Counted from the first letter of the stretch, positions 24,589 through 33,742 are shown. The stretch: DNA of 48,720 nt from Lentisphaeria bacterium (GCA_017615635.1 JAFZZR010000136.1:1-48720); one strand, 5' to 3'. Program-made: numbers and translations. The notes: a model not told the origin generated them from the letters alone.

Positions 24589-25926
24589 ATGAGCTGGAAG
24601 GACGATTTTCTCAAGCCGTTCCGCGAGGACCGGGAACTGATGGACGCACGGATCAAGTCCGGGATCGAATTGTACCGGAAGGGATCGCTGAAACTTCTCT
24701 TCAAGGACAAGGACGGCAAGCCCGTGCCCGGCGTTCATGTGAAGATCCGCCAGAAGACCCACGACTTCAGGATCGGGGCGAATCTTTTCATGCTGGATGA
24801 ATTCGATCACGCGGAGCAGAATGCCGCCTACCGGGAACTCTTCGCCGGACTTTTCAATACCGCCACGCTTCCCTTCTACTGGAATACGCTGGAACCTGAG
24901 CAGGGCAAGCCCCGCTTCGCCAAGGACAGCCCGAAGATTTACCGCCGGCCCGCCCCCGATCTCTGTCTGGAATACTGCGAGGCCAACGGGATCGAGCCCA
25001 AGGCCCACTGCCTGAACTACGCTTATTTTACTCCCGATTGGGCCAAAGGCACTGTGGCATGGGAGAAGAAATGTCTGGAGAAACGGTTCCGCGAACTGGC
25101 GGAGCGCTACGCAGGACGCATTCCCATGTGGGAAGTCACCAATGAAACCTACTGGGGCGGATTCCGGTTCGACTCCGCCTTCTATCAGCAGCCGGACTTC
25201 GTCGAATGGAGTTTCGCCCTGGCGGAACAGTATTTCCCCGCCAACCGGCTCGTGATCAACGAGGCCCATTCCCGGATCTGGGGTCTGCCTTCCTTCCATC
25301 GTGACCGCAGTTTGTACTATATGCAGATCGAGCGGGCTCTCGCTCGGGGCGCGAGGATCGACGAGATCGGAATGCAGTTCCATCTGTTTTATCGGCGGGA
25401 GAACCTGGTGGAGACGCTCCCCGCCTCCATTTACACGCCCAGATACCTGTATGATGCCATGGACTGCTACGCCCGGCTCGATCTCCCCATGCACATCACG
25501 GAAATGACCATTCCCGCCTATTCCGGCTCACAGGAAGATGAAGAGACGCAGGCCGAGGTCGTGCGCAATCTCTACTCCATCTTTTTCAGTCACCCGGCCA
25601 TGACCGGCGTCATCTACTGGAATCTGGTGGATGGCTTTGCCTACGGCGCGGAGCAGGGCGATATGACCGCCGGGGAAAACAGCTATTTCGGTGGTCTGGT
25701 CCGGTACGATTTCACGCCCAAGCCCGCGTACAACGTGCTCAAGAACCTATTTCAGAAGGAATGGCACACCGAGCTGGAAAAGGATGCCGAAGGCGATACC
25801 GGCGCTCTCTCCTTCCGCGGCTTCTACGGAACGTACGATCTGGAAATCACTTCCGGAGACCGCACCTTCACAAAGGAGATCCGCCTGAACAGGGATCTGA
25901 GCCCCGAACGGGAAATCACACTCTGA
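24589..25926 (+). CDS. cytoplasmic glycoside hydrolase family 10 protein
   Basis: A 445-residue GH10-like protein with no signal peptide, so it should act inside the cell on imported oligosaccharides. ATG 24589 was chosen because CAGGAGAT lies eight bases upstream. An N-terminal beta-rich module (about 30-65: LKLLFKDKDGKPVPGVHVKIRQK) precedes the barrel. WEVTNE gives the acid/base E186 and HITEMTIP the nucleophile E305; YWNTLEPEQGKPRF, HCLNYAY, GMQFHLF and MTGVIYWNLVDG are the other GH10 blocks. Family members are endo-xylanases, but this sequence is divergent, so the substrate is inferred only loosely. Confidence 0.88.
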   Translation: MSWKDDFLKPFREDRELMDARIKSGIELYRKGSLKLLFKDKDGKPVPGVHVKIRQKTHDFRIGANLFMLDEFDHAEQNAAYRELFAGLFNTATLPFYWNTLEPEQGKPRFAKDSPKIYRRPAPDLCLEYCEANGIEPKAHCLNYAYFTPDWAKGTVAWEKKCLEKRFRELAERYAGRIPMWEVTNETYWGGFRFDSAFYQQPDFVEWSFALAEQYFPANRLVINEAHSRIWGLPSFHRDRSLYYMQIERALARGARIDEIGMQFHLFYRRENLVETLPASIYTPRYLYDAMDCYARLDLPMHITEMTIPAYSGSQEDEETQAEVVRNLYSIFFSHPAMTGVIYWNLVDGFAYGAEQGDMTAGENSYFGGLVRYDFTPKPAYNVLKNLFQKEWHTELEKDAEGDTGALSFRGFYGTYDLEITSGDRTFTKEIRLNRDLSPEREITL

Positions 25927-25938
25927 TCCGCCTGAATG

Positions 25939-25966
25939 CCGGGCGCCTCACACGTACCCGGTTTTT
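25939..25966 (+). terminator. weak intrinsic terminator after the GH10 gene
   Basis: CCGGG (25939-25943), 13-base loop, CCCGG (25957-25961), TTTTT (25962-25966). The stem is only 5 bp. Confidence 0.45.
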
Positions 25967-25969
25967 ACA

Positions 25970-26695
25970 TTACAGTCCCAGCTCGTCAAGATGCCGCCGG
26001 ACTGCGGAAAAAGAGCAGTGCGTTTCCTGTCTGGCAAAGGGGAGTTCGCCGGTCTGCAGAAATCTTTCAGCCACGGATCGATTCAGCACTCCGCGGCGGT
26101 TGATGAACTGTCCCTGCCAGCCAAGCGTGGGGCCGAATTCTCCGTCAGGCGGCATTACGCGGTTCCGTCTCCATTCTTCAGGAAAATAAGACAGGAACGC
26201 GGGCAGAGACGTCATCCAGGAGGCCGTGTACAGCGTATCGCATCCGTTCTCCCGTTCGGCTTTATCCATGATGAACCGCAGATTTTCTGCAACATACGCA
26301 GGTTCTTTCAGAAAAGAATCCGGCGTTTTCGCATTCCGGATGTGCAGATAACAGTAATGCTTTTCGTTCAGTCCGTATCGGAAACAGCGGCCGGCCTCGA
26401 AATCCGGGTGACAAACCGGTGGCGGATAGCGGGTCAGCATCCACTTCAGGATATCCGGAAGCAGTTCATTCATCTCGTTTTTCTCCGCCTCGGAATCGGC
26501 CAGCGTGCAGGCATTTTTGAATACGTCTGCCTGATCGGTGCCAAGGAGAGTTCGGAGAAACGATCGTTCCCGCAGGCACTGTCCCCGGGAAAACTCGGGG
26601 TGACGCCGATTCTGATCCCAGGCGACGTCCAGGGAGAAACGCCAGCAGTCTTCGGCATTTTTCAGAAATTCATCTCTCGGCAATAGGAATGGCAT
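25970..26695 (-). CDS. conserved-looking protein of unknown function
   Basis: A 241-residue protein whose family I do not recognise. The start MPFLLPRDEFLK lies one base past the stop of the upstream gene (TGAGATG), so it is translationally coupled. It has no signal peptide. Visible parts are a charged N-terminus, a segment FRYGLNEKHYCYLHIRNAKTP, and NGCDTLYTASWMTSLPAFLSYFP, ending with GPTLGWQGQFINRRGVLNRS and a C-terminal helix. It is rich in aromatic residues and Cys/Trp/His. As the last gene of the unit after a secreted carbohydrate-active protein, it may act in the cytoplasm on the same substrate; that is inference. Confidence 0.75.
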   Translation of the reverse strand: MPFLLPRDEFLKNAEDCWRFSLDVAWDQNRRHPEFSRGQCLRERSFLRTLLGTDQADVFKNACTLADSEAEKNEMNELLPDILKWMLTRYPPPVCHPDFEAGRCFRYGLNEKHYCYLHIRNAKTPDSFLKEPAYVAENLRFIMDKAERENGCDTLYTASWMTSLPAFLSYFPEEWRRNRVMPPDGEFGPTLGWQGQFINRRGVLNRSVAERFLQTGELPFARQETHCSFSAVRRHLDELGL

Positions 26696-26696
26696 C

Positions 26697-29546
26697 TCAT
26701 AACTCCACGAGAAAAAGTTTTCCGCGGCTGTCCTTGAAATCGAAGGAAAATCCATCATCCCTGACTTTGATTCTGCTACCGCTGATGCAGTCCAGCACCG
26801 ATTTCGGCGCAGAAGGGAAACGTATTGTCTCCACGGGGCCGATGATATTGTCGTAGTTGGTCGCATAGACCAGTATTTTATTGCCGAGTTTCAATGCCTT
26901 GAGACGGACCCGCGTTGAGTCCGCTTTCACCTCGGCGTACTTTTCGCCCTCCACAAAGAAATCCTCGTATGGACGGGCGATGCGGATCGCCTCCGCGACC
27001 GGGGCGAGCGTCGGAGCGTTGAACAGTGTGGCGCCGGCGAAGAAGGCGATGATCCGGGGCTTCTGCATCAGGGCCTCCCAGACCTGATACTTCAGCATGA
27101 CCTTGTTTTCCGGGGTCGTTTCCGTACCGTAGCCGCCGGACAGCAGGATCACTGCGGTGTTGTTTTTCCCGGTGTAGGCATTGTACATTTCCATGAGGCT
27201 GCCCGGTATTGCGCTCTCCTTGACTCCCTGATAGGTGTAGGTCATCATCTCGATGATGTCGCAGTATTTCCCCAGCAGACGGTAATCCAGATATCCCGCT
27301 TCCTTGATCGTTTCCGCCGTAGAGGGGCTGCCGTCCCTTCCAGCAACTTTTCCCTGCACGCAGGTGATCAGTATCGGTTTTACCGGCGGAGAATATTTCC
27401 CCTTCGGGGCTTCCGCAGCTCCCTCATCGAACGCTTTCCGGTAGAGCGAATACCAGTATGCGATCCTGGCGCATTTGAAATCGACCCAGTGCCGGTACAT
27501 CTCCGGATCTTTCAGCCGGTCGCGGACGATCTCCTCCGGCTCCCTGTAAACGGCATCTTTCCGGTTTTTCGCGAGCCACTCCCGGAAGAGTTTCTTCACG
27601 GCGGGCGAATAATCGATCTTATCCCACAGGACATTTGTCATTTCGTCGTCGTACTCCACGTTCACGCCTGTGGCGGCGCAGAGACGGGTCCGCTCCAGTG
27701 TCTCCGCGATGGGGGCATCCTTTTCCGTCATGGCAAGAGTCAGGATTTTGTGAGAGCCTTCGACGGGCCGACCGTCAAGTCCGATGGCAATATGTCTTTT
27801 TTCCGCTCCGGTGTACTGCTGCACTACGGCGGTCAGCATGAATCCTTTTTCGTAAGCCTGACTGCGGAAAGACTCGAATTCGGCGCCCCACGTCCACGGC
27901 GTGCCCCAGAACCCAATATAATTCATGCCACAGGCGGCCATATTGGCGAATACGTCCGGATAGGAGTAATAGAACATTTTGAACGGAACATAGTTCGGCC
28001 CGATATAAATTCTTCTGAACGGCTCGGCCGGCTGAATCGCAATATGTTTCAGAACGATTTTTTCCTTCAGCTGCTTTTCATCGCCGTTTTCCAGAAAGTA
28101 TTCGCAAACCGATTCCTCCCCCGAACGGAAATCTTCGGGATCAGCCTGCAGAAAAAGCAGGTACTGATTGCCGCTCAAATAGTGGAGATACGCCTCGTAA
28201 TCATTGACGGTTCGCCCTCGTTCGATCCGGGTGCCGACCTGCTTCCAAGTCAGGAATTTTCTGCCCCAGCGGTCCGGCTCATTCCAGTTTTCTCCCGCCC
28301 AGTGCGAGGACATTCCTTTCACCTTGATCCCGGCAGGCAGCGAAAAATGAAAGACCGCCGGTTTTTTATCGTCCGCAATTTTGAGCGGTTTGCCGCCGAT
28401 CCGGAAGGAGACCGGCAAGGTGATCCGGTCGGACACGCCTTCACAGGCGTATTCGGCTTTGATCACGTTCGCCGCGGAAATATCCTGGACCGGGGACTGT
28501 TTTACGTTTTTTGCCTCGAACTTGACCGGCGCATATTGGCCGTCGGTGGTCAGCAGCAGCGCATCGAGCAGCATACGTCCATCCGGCTGCAGGGATATCT
28601 GCTGCAGTCCGCCGGTCGTGGTGAACTGCCCGCATAGTACCCAGATATATTTGCCGGGGCCGGTATATTTCCCTTCTTTATCTTTCTGCTCGTTGCAGGG
28701 CGTGTCCACAAACGAGAGACGGCGGTCATTCCGGAAGACACAGATTCGCGGGGAATCCAGATAGCCGTAAACCCTCGCCCAGAGATACCATGTGCGCGGC
28801 CTGGGAAAGAGCGTCACCGGATCCGTCACTTCCGGGATTTGAAAATTCCAGTCGATCTTGCCTTTGTCCGTGTATATCCCGCCTTTTTCAGAATAATAAT
28901 CCTTTCCCAGATCTTTCCCCCAGTCGCTGACCATTTTTACCTTTTCGATGTCTTCCGCCTCGCGCCAGACAAATTCCTCTTCCGGATCCGGCGTCGCGGA
29001 GGGCAATACCGCATCCACGGAAAGGTTCCGGAGCCGCAGTGTCCCTTTTGCATTCACCAGCCCGATATTGTACTGCACATAATTCAGTGGAAGGGTGGCC
29101 CTGCCGGAATACCGGAAGGAGGTCCATGTTTCGGATGGCGTCAACGAACTGTTCAGCCAGAAGGCCGGCTTCGCTTCCCTCGAATCGTATTTGCCCATGA
29201 CGGAAGAGAGGATCTGACCTTTTCCTCCGAAAGTCAGGTCGTCCGTCTGATACTCCCCCGAAACGGTGAATCGCGTTCCGGCCGGATATCTTTCCCTCAA
29301 CCGGAACATCAGCAGTCCCTGGGCCGTTTCGTTCGGAGTCCGGATCTCGACATTGGCAACTTCCGTTCCGTTCGCCGGATTCAATTTGTATTCCGGTCTC
29401 GAAGGGTGCCGCTGATACTCCCATCCAGCGGGAATGCCGTCGGCGGACTCGGAAAAATCACGGTTGACCAGGAGCTCCTCGCCGGAAAGGGGCATAAGGG
29501 CCGTCAGCAGTCCCGTCAGGATACAAAAAAAACGTTTGCGGCGCAT
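26697..29546 (-). CDS. large exported glycoside-hydrolase-like TIM-barrel protein
   Basis: A 949-residue protein. An N-terminal signal peptide (about 1-22) is followed by a jelly-roll carbohydrate-binding-like region (23-200: NRDFSESADGIPAGWEY; LRLRNLSVDAVLP) and a second beta module. Residues 510-850 resemble a TIM barrel: IYIGPNYVPFKMFYYSYPDVF, GMNYIGFWGTPWTWG, GVNVEYDDEMTNVLW (about 628-642) and IIEMMTYTYQG, with several acidic residues that could be catalytic. A C-terminal beta domain ends it. I do not know the exact family. AAGGAGA precedes the ATG, and the gene lies 37 bases after a pseudopilin gene. Confidence 0.8.
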   Translation of the reverse strand: MRRKRFFCILTGLLTALMPLSGEELLVNRDFSESADGIPAGWEYQRHPSRPEYKLNPANGTEVANVEIRTPNETAQGLLMFRLRERYPAGTRFTVSGEYQTDDLTFGGKGQILSSVMGKYDSREAKPAFWLNSSLTPSETWTSFRYSGRATLPLNYVQYNIGLVNAKGTLRLRNLSVDAVLPSATPDPEEEFVWREAEDIEKVKMVSDWGKDLGKDYYSEKGGIYTDKGKIDWNFQIPEVTDPVTLFPRPRTWYLWARVYGYLDSPRICVFRNDRRLSFVDTPCNEQKDKEGKYTGPGKYIWVLCGQFTTTGGLQQISLQPDGRMLLDALLLTTDGQYAPVKFEAKNVKQSPVQDISAANVIKAEYACEGVSDRITLPVSFRIGGKPLKIADDKKPAVFHFSLPAGIKVKGMSSHWAGENWNEPDRWGRKFLTWKQVGTRIERGRTVNDYEAYLHYLSGNQYLLFLQADPEDFRSGEESVCEYFLENGDEKQLKEKIVLKHIAIQPAEPFRRIYIGPNYVPFKMFYYSYPDVFANMAACGMNYIGFWGTPWTWGAEFESFRSQAYEKGFMLTAVVQQYTGAEKRHIAIGLDGRPVEGSHKILTLAMTEKDAPIAETLERTRLCAATGVNVEYDDEMTNVLWDKIDYSPAVKKLFREWLAKNRKDAVYREPEEIVRDRLKDPEMYRHWVDFKCARIAYWYSLYRKAFDEGAAEAPKGKYSPPVKPILITCVQGKVAGRDGSPSTAETIKEAGYLDYRLLGKYCDIIEMMTYTYQGVKESAIPGSLMEMYNAYTGKNNTAVILLSGGYGTETTPENKVMLKYQVWEALMQKPRIIAFFAGATLFNAPTLAPVAEAIRIARPYEDFFVEGEKYAEVKADSTRVRLKALKLGNKILVYATNYDNIIGPVETIRFPSAPKSVLDCISGSRIKVRDDGFSFDFKDSRGKLFLVEL

Positions 29547-29582
29547 GGAACAATCTCCTTCAGATCAGCGGTTCAACAATTT

Positions 29583-30329
29583 TTATTTATCCGGCCACCA
29601 TGTGGACGAATTCGGGTCTTTGTACTTTCCCAGTTTGTAAAAACCCGATTGCGTGTCGGAAGCCTTCTCGTTGTCGATATGTCCGTCGAAGGACAGAATA
29701 TTGGCCGTTCTGTTATGCCAGGGGTATACTCTTCCGTTGCTGTCGACCGAAGGATAAGAATTATATATCAGGTTGGTCGGTCTGTTTTTGTCTGGTCGAT
29801 AGGAATCCGCCATGTAAACGACGGAGGACGGATGCTTGACCTGGGTCTCTTTCCATAACTGCCTTTTGGTAAATCCCTGGTTAAACGACCATGCGATGGT
29901 GATTCCATACACGAAGGCGTTGTAAGCGTAATAATTGCCGCTCAATCCGGAACATTTCTGCTGCGCTGTCGAACACAGAAACTGAGTCGTCTCATGGACA
30001 ACAACAGGACTTTCGTGAACGTATTTCAAATAAGATAAGATCCAGTTGTAACTGTTTCGAGGGCCTTTTTCCCCATCGGGCGTATTCGGCCGTTTGGTGA
30101 CATCGGTTCCCAGTGTATAATAAAGGGAATGACTCAGTACCCATCCATCGTAATCGGAGGAGTAACTCTTCGTCATATACATGATCTGCCTGAGTTTATT
30201 TGCACAGTCGATGGTATGCACCCGTTCCTTTGCCGATCCCAGTGCGGGCAGCAGCATTCCGGCCAGCACGGCGATGATCGCGATGACGACGAGCAGCTCG
30301 ATCAGCGTGAACAACGATCTCTTTCCCAT
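29583..30329 (-). CDS. prepilin-type pseudopilin with H-X9-DG motif (copy 1)
   Basis: A 248-residue protein starting [31 protein letters not shown]: a short basic leader and hydrophobic helix of type II secretion/type IV pilin type. The residue before the Phe is Leu, not the usual Gly. The globular domain contains HNRTANILSFDG, an H-X9-DG motif, and the last residues are WWPDK, as in copy 2. AGGAGG lies upstream. It sits between a GH99-like gene and a large exported protein. Such proteins are numerous in Lentisphaerota; their function is not established. It is probably an inner-membrane-anchored or secreted pseudopilin. Confidence 0.9.
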   Translation of the reverse strand: MGKRSLFTLIELLVVIAIIAVLAGMLLPALGSAKERVHTIDCANKLRQIMYMTKSYSSDYDGWVLSHSLYYTLGTDVTKRPNTPDGEKGPRNSYNWILSYLKYVHESPVVVHETTQFLCSTAQQKCSGLSGNYYAYNAFVYGITIAWSFNQGFTKRQLWKETQVKHPSSVVYMADSYRPDKNRPTNLIYNSYPSVDSNGRVYPWHNRTANILSFDGHIDNEKASDTQSGFYKLGKYKDPNSSTWWPDK

Positions 30330-30378
30330 GATTTATGTCCTCCTGAAGTTTTGGTTTATGGCGACTCGCGTGCCTCTT

Positions 30379-31533
30379 TCATGAATCTACGGGCCCGAAA
30401 ACCTTCCGGATCGCTTCGAGATGACCGAGGCCGCGTTCCTCATCGGGCAGCAGGTAAGCACCCTCGGTCCATTCATTCCAGGAATGGATCATCAAAAATT
30501 TTCCGGTGAACGCATCCGAGTCGGTAAATTCCTTTGCTTTGCGAAGATACTTTTCGAATTGTTCCGAGGTTGAATCCATCAGGACCGAAGGTCTCGCTTC
30601 GGAGTCGAAGAATACATCAGACTGTACCATCCGGGGGCTGGAATCCCAGCCCGCCATCATGCCCGGATTGAAGGGCAGATCGAAATCCTGTGAAAAATGC
30701 AGGTAAGCCTTGAGATTTTCTTCTGCGGCTGCCCCGTAATCCACGCAGGGCGTGTCCGGATCACAGGTCCATTGCCAGCCATGCGCCGACCTCGAATCCA
30801 GTCCCAGCGTGGCCAGCGAAGCATTCAGCTGTTCGGTTTCCGTCCGATCCGGGATGCTGCTGTTTAATCCCTGCTGATAGCCCACATGGACGGCCGTCAA
30901 ATGGAGTCCGCCCAGTCCGGCCTGCCTGACCCGGTTTCGGAAGTCGTCGAATACCGCGCGTGCGGCACTTTCCCCGCCCAGTTCATCGACCATTTTCTTC
31001 AACTGGAAAATGGAGAAAACCACTTTTCCATCCACCCTCAGGTAGGAGGGGTGGCGGAAATAGTGTTCGATGCAGTATTGCGTCGCATTGCGGAATGTTT
31101 CCGCGTTGACCTCGCCGGAACACAGCGTTGGTCTGGGAAATGCCCGGCAGCCTGGATGCGACTGGATCGCATCGTGGTTGCACCACATGACCGCAAATTT
31201 GATTCTGTCAACATTGGCGGCCTTCATCAACCCCTCTTCCAGGCAGCGGGTCCGGTAGGGACCGCCTTCCGCATAATAATACCAGTCGAACATGAAGCCG
31301 TTTATTCCATGATCGACGGCGGTTTCGATATACTTTCCCATTACGGCCGGATCGGCTTCATCCTCATAGCCCCACAACGGCTTTTTCGGCTGCTTGTGGC
31401 CGGGGAAACGAGGGGTTGCACACCTGGTCACATTCCATTCGGTCCAGCCTTTGCCGTGCCATTTTTCATTGCGGGGGTCGACATGCCAGTTCGGAAAATA
31501 ATAAGCCAGAATTTCGGGGCGTTTGTTTTTCAT
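30379..31533 (-). CDS. glycoside hydrolase family 99-like (WbsX-type) protein
   Basis: A 384-residue protein without signal peptide. Blocks typical of the GH99-like/WbsX group are ILAYYFPNWHVDP, GWTEWNVTRCATPRFPGHKQP, DHGINGFMFDWYYY, and HSWNEWTEGAYLLPDEERG near the end. These residues form the barrel of alpha-mannanase-like enzymes; WbsX-type proteins are often linked with polysaccharide processing. AGAGGTGA precedes the ATG. It follows two mini-frames left by a recombination, and precedes a pseudopilin in the same unit. Cytoplasmic location is inferred from the lack of a signal peptide; substrate is unknown. Confidence 0.88.
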   Translation of the reverse strand: MKNKRPEILAYYFPNWHVDPRNEKWHGKGWTEWNVTRCATPRFPGHKQPKKPLWGYEDEADPAVMGKYIETAVDHGINGFMFDWYYYAEGGPYRTRCLEEGLMKAANVDRIKFAVMWCNHDAIQSHPGCRAFPRPTLCSGEVNAETFRNATQYCIEHYFRHPSYLRVDGKVVFSIFQLKKMVDELGGESAARAVFDDFRNRVRQAGLGGLHLTAVHVGYQQGLNSSIPDRTETEQLNASLATLGLDSRSAHGWQWTCDPDTPCVDYGAAAEENLKAYLHFSQDFDLPFNPGMMAGWDSSPRMVQSDVFFDSEARPSVLMDSTSEQFEKYLRKAKEFTDSDAFTGKFLMIHSWNEWTEGAYLLPDEERGLGHLEAIRKVFGPVDS

Positions 31534-31616
31534 CGTTCACCTCTTTGCGATTGATATATTTACTTGAAGACGACTTTTTTCGTGAAAGCGGCGTTTTGCA
31601 CCGGCATGCGGGTTTG

Positions 31617-31718
31617 TCATGATTTTCCCCCTTCAAACAGATTGTTCAAATCGATCCTGGCCGTGTTTTGCCCGGTATAGATACCGAACGGCAGTTCCTG
31701 TTCCAGCGGTTCAACCAT
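31617..31718 (-). pseudogene. relic of a second GntR/LacI regulator C-terminus
   Basis: A 33-codon frame beginning ATG-GTT-GAA reads VEPLEQELPFGIYTGQN then TARIDLNNLFE, nearly matching the last 27 residues of the regulator at 32548-33620 (LELELPFGIYAGQSTARLNLDNLFE). It is preceded directly by the stop of the pseudopilin gene and has no ribosome binding site. It is the tail of a lost paralogous regulator. The relic's stop overlaps an ATG (ATGA) of a further 27-codon mini-frame (31537-31620) that runs up to the GH99-like gene. Confidence 0.85.
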
Positions 31719-31722
31719 AGTG

Positions 31723-32499
31723 TTATTTATCCGGCCACCAGCAGCCGGCCGTGTAGTCGCTGTAGGGAGTGAGCCGATAGAATGCATCGTATAGAGAATC
31801 TGCGGTCATTTCCGAGCCGACATGCCCATCGAAGAAAAGAATATTGGCGGCACGCTGATGACAGCCGTATACACCTCCGCCCTGATTTTTCAGAACGTGC
31901 ACAAGATAACTTGGCAGATTGTCGTCCCTGTTTCTGTTGTCGGCTACATAAACGGTGGACGATGCGCCTTGCACCTGACTCTGTTTCCAAAGCGCACGAT
32001 TGCTTGCTGCGTGAAGATCATCAAAACAGTGGTAGCTCCAGGCAAGAGAGACTCCGTAGACCCATCCGTTGTAAAGCATATCCTTGACTGGCTGATTGCT
32101 TTTCCCCATTGCCGAGGGACAGACGAAGATGGTCGTTTTTGTGTTGGCGGAACTGGGGCGTTCTTCGGTGTATCCCAAATGCCAGAGGATCCAGGTGTAG
32201 TCGTTTTGAATGGCCGACGCACTGGCACTCGCTCCGGTGAGGTTGGTGTGAAGCGCGTAGTAGAGGGAGTGATTCAGTACCCAGTCGTCATAATCTTCTG
32301 AGTACTGCCTCATCAGAAACATGACTTGACGCAAATTGCTGGCGCACTGGGTGGAATAGGCTTTCTCCTTGACTTTACCCAAAGCAGGAAGCAGCATCCC
32401 CGCCAGCACGGCGATGATGGCGATGACCACCAGCAGTTCGATGAGGGTGAAGTTTTTCCGGTTGAATTCGGGGTGGTGTCTTTTTTCTACCTGGTCCAT
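31723..32499 (-). CDS. prepilin-type pseudopilin with H-X9-DG motif (copy 2)
   Basis: A 258-residue protein with a longer leader ([16 protein letters not shown]) before [20 protein letters not shown]. The residue before Phe is Asn rather than Gly. The globular part carries [12 protein letters not shown] (H-X9-DG) and ends WWPDK, the same as copy 1; the 18 bases covering that end are identical in the two genes. AGGAAGGA precedes the start. The gene follows the frameshifted regulator by 48 bases and is likely under its promoter. Its function is unknown; it probably assembles at or is secreted through a type II-like system. Confidence 0.9.
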   Translation of the reverse strand: MDQVEKRHHPEFNRKNFTLIELLVVIAIIAVLAGMLLPALGKVKEKAYSTQCASNLRQVMFLMRQYSEDYDDWVLNHSLYYALHTNLTGASASASAIQNDYTWILWHLGYTEERPSSANTKTTIFVCPSAMGKSNQPVKDMLYNGWVYGVSLAWSYHCFDDLHAASNRALWKQSQVQGASSTVYVADNRNRDDNLPSYLVHVLKNQGGGVYGCHQRAANILFFDGHVGSEMTADSLYDAFYRLTPYSDYTAGCWWPDK

Positions 32500-32547
32500 G
32501 GCGTATCCTTCCTCATTGTTTATTCTGCTTTTCGTCTGTTGTCGTTT

Positions 32548-33620
32548 TTAGTTTTCAAACAGATTGTCCAGATTGAGCCTGGCCGTGCTCTGTCCGGCAT
32601 AAATACCGAACGGTAATTCCAGTTCCAGCGGTTTCAGATTCGGATTTCCGCTTATGCACTGAAGCATCGAAACCACGGCTGTGCCGAACATCGGGGAGAC
32701 CAAAGAAACCGAAGAAAGCGAAGGTTTCGTCAATTCCGAACCGCAATCGAATCCGAGTACCGCCGTATCCTGCGGGATCCTTCGTCCCAGGGAACGCAGG
32801 ATTTCGCAGACCAGACTGGCGTAATAGTCCGAATAGCAGAAAACGGCATCCGGGCAGCATTCTTTGATCCGCTCTTTCACCGTATCGTCGAATTTGTGTT
32901 CCCGTACATTGACGACCATTTCCGCTGCCTCGTTCAATCCTTTTTTTCGGAACAGTTCGGCAAGACTGCGCCGGGTGAATCCGAGCCGCTGAAAGGAACG
33001 CTTGTCGTCCGTGATCAACGTCATGATCCGCCGGAATCCCAGTGCGATCAGATGATCTGTTCCGGCACTCCACGCCTGTTTCATATTGACCCCGACGCTG
33101 GAAAATTCGCCGGTGATCGTGTTGATATGGTCCTCCCGGCAGTAGACGGCGGGCAGGCGGCTCTGCCGGATGGCGTCCATGAATGGTTCATCGCCCCGGA
33201 TCGCGGCTCCGAAGAAAATGATCCCGCTGTATTTTTCCGTCAGTTTTTTCGGGTCCTGCAGATAATGCAGATCCATGAAATCGTAGGGCAGCTTCCGTTC
33301 CGGCATGCCGCCGCGATATATTTGAATTCCTGCATTTTCCGGTCGCAGAAACGATAATTCGAGGTGACGTCGGCAATCAACACTTTTCTCATCGGGCGTG
33401 TTGACGAGATCCGCGTGCCGTAATAGTGGGATCGTGTTATCATCCCCTCCTGTTCGAGACGTTTCAGCGCGGCGCGAAGCGTCACACGGGAAACGTTCAG
33501 TTCTTTGCAGAATTCCGGTTCAGAAGGGAACCTTCCGTTCGTCACTCTGCCGAGGCGGATCATTTCCATGATCCGGCGATATGCGCAGTCTTTTTTCAAT
33601 TCCCTTGTGTTCAGCGTCAT
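32548..33620 (-). pseudogene. GntR/LacI-type transcriptional regulator with a frameshift
   Basis: One gene in two frames. Residues 1-75 are a GntR winged helix (DCAYRRIMEMIRLGRVTNGRFPSE; SRVTLRAALKRLEQEGMI) and the rest is a LacI/periplasmic-binding-type sugar-sensing domain (SGIIFFGAAIRGDEPFMDAI; PDAVFCYSDYYASLV; ILRSLGRRIPQDTAVLGFD). The frame changes at GCGGCGGC near 33306-33315, between QEFKYIAA and GMPERKLPYDFMDL. The span of 1073 bases needs one extra base for a 357-residue protein of AraR-like organisation. Domain content otherwise looks intact, so the break may be recent or an assembly error. Confidence 0.85.
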
Positions 33621-33658
33621 GGAAAGCCCTCGATTCTCCGAAATAGGTCCTACGCTGA

Positions 33659-33687
33659 ATTATACGTGATACAACCTCTTTTGTCAA
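33659..33687 (-). promoter_or_regulatory. perfect-consensus promoter for the regulator/pseudopilin unit
   Basis: On the minus strand TTGACA (33687-33682), exactly 17 bp, TATAAT (33664-33659): a full consensus sigma-70 promoter, 39 bases before the regulator start. Confidence 0.85.
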
Positions 33688-33699
33688 TATGATACAACC
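33667..33699. promoter_or_regulatory. two 10-bp direct repeats around the -35, probable operator
   Basis: TGATACAACC occurs at 33667-33676 and 33690-33699, 23 bp apart (about two helical turns), one in the spacer and one just upstream of the -35. Likely operator for the regulator itself. Confidence 0.6.
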
Positions 33700-33742
33700 C
33701 GAAAAAAACTTTTTTTTGCTGTCCGGATTTGTCGGACGGCTA

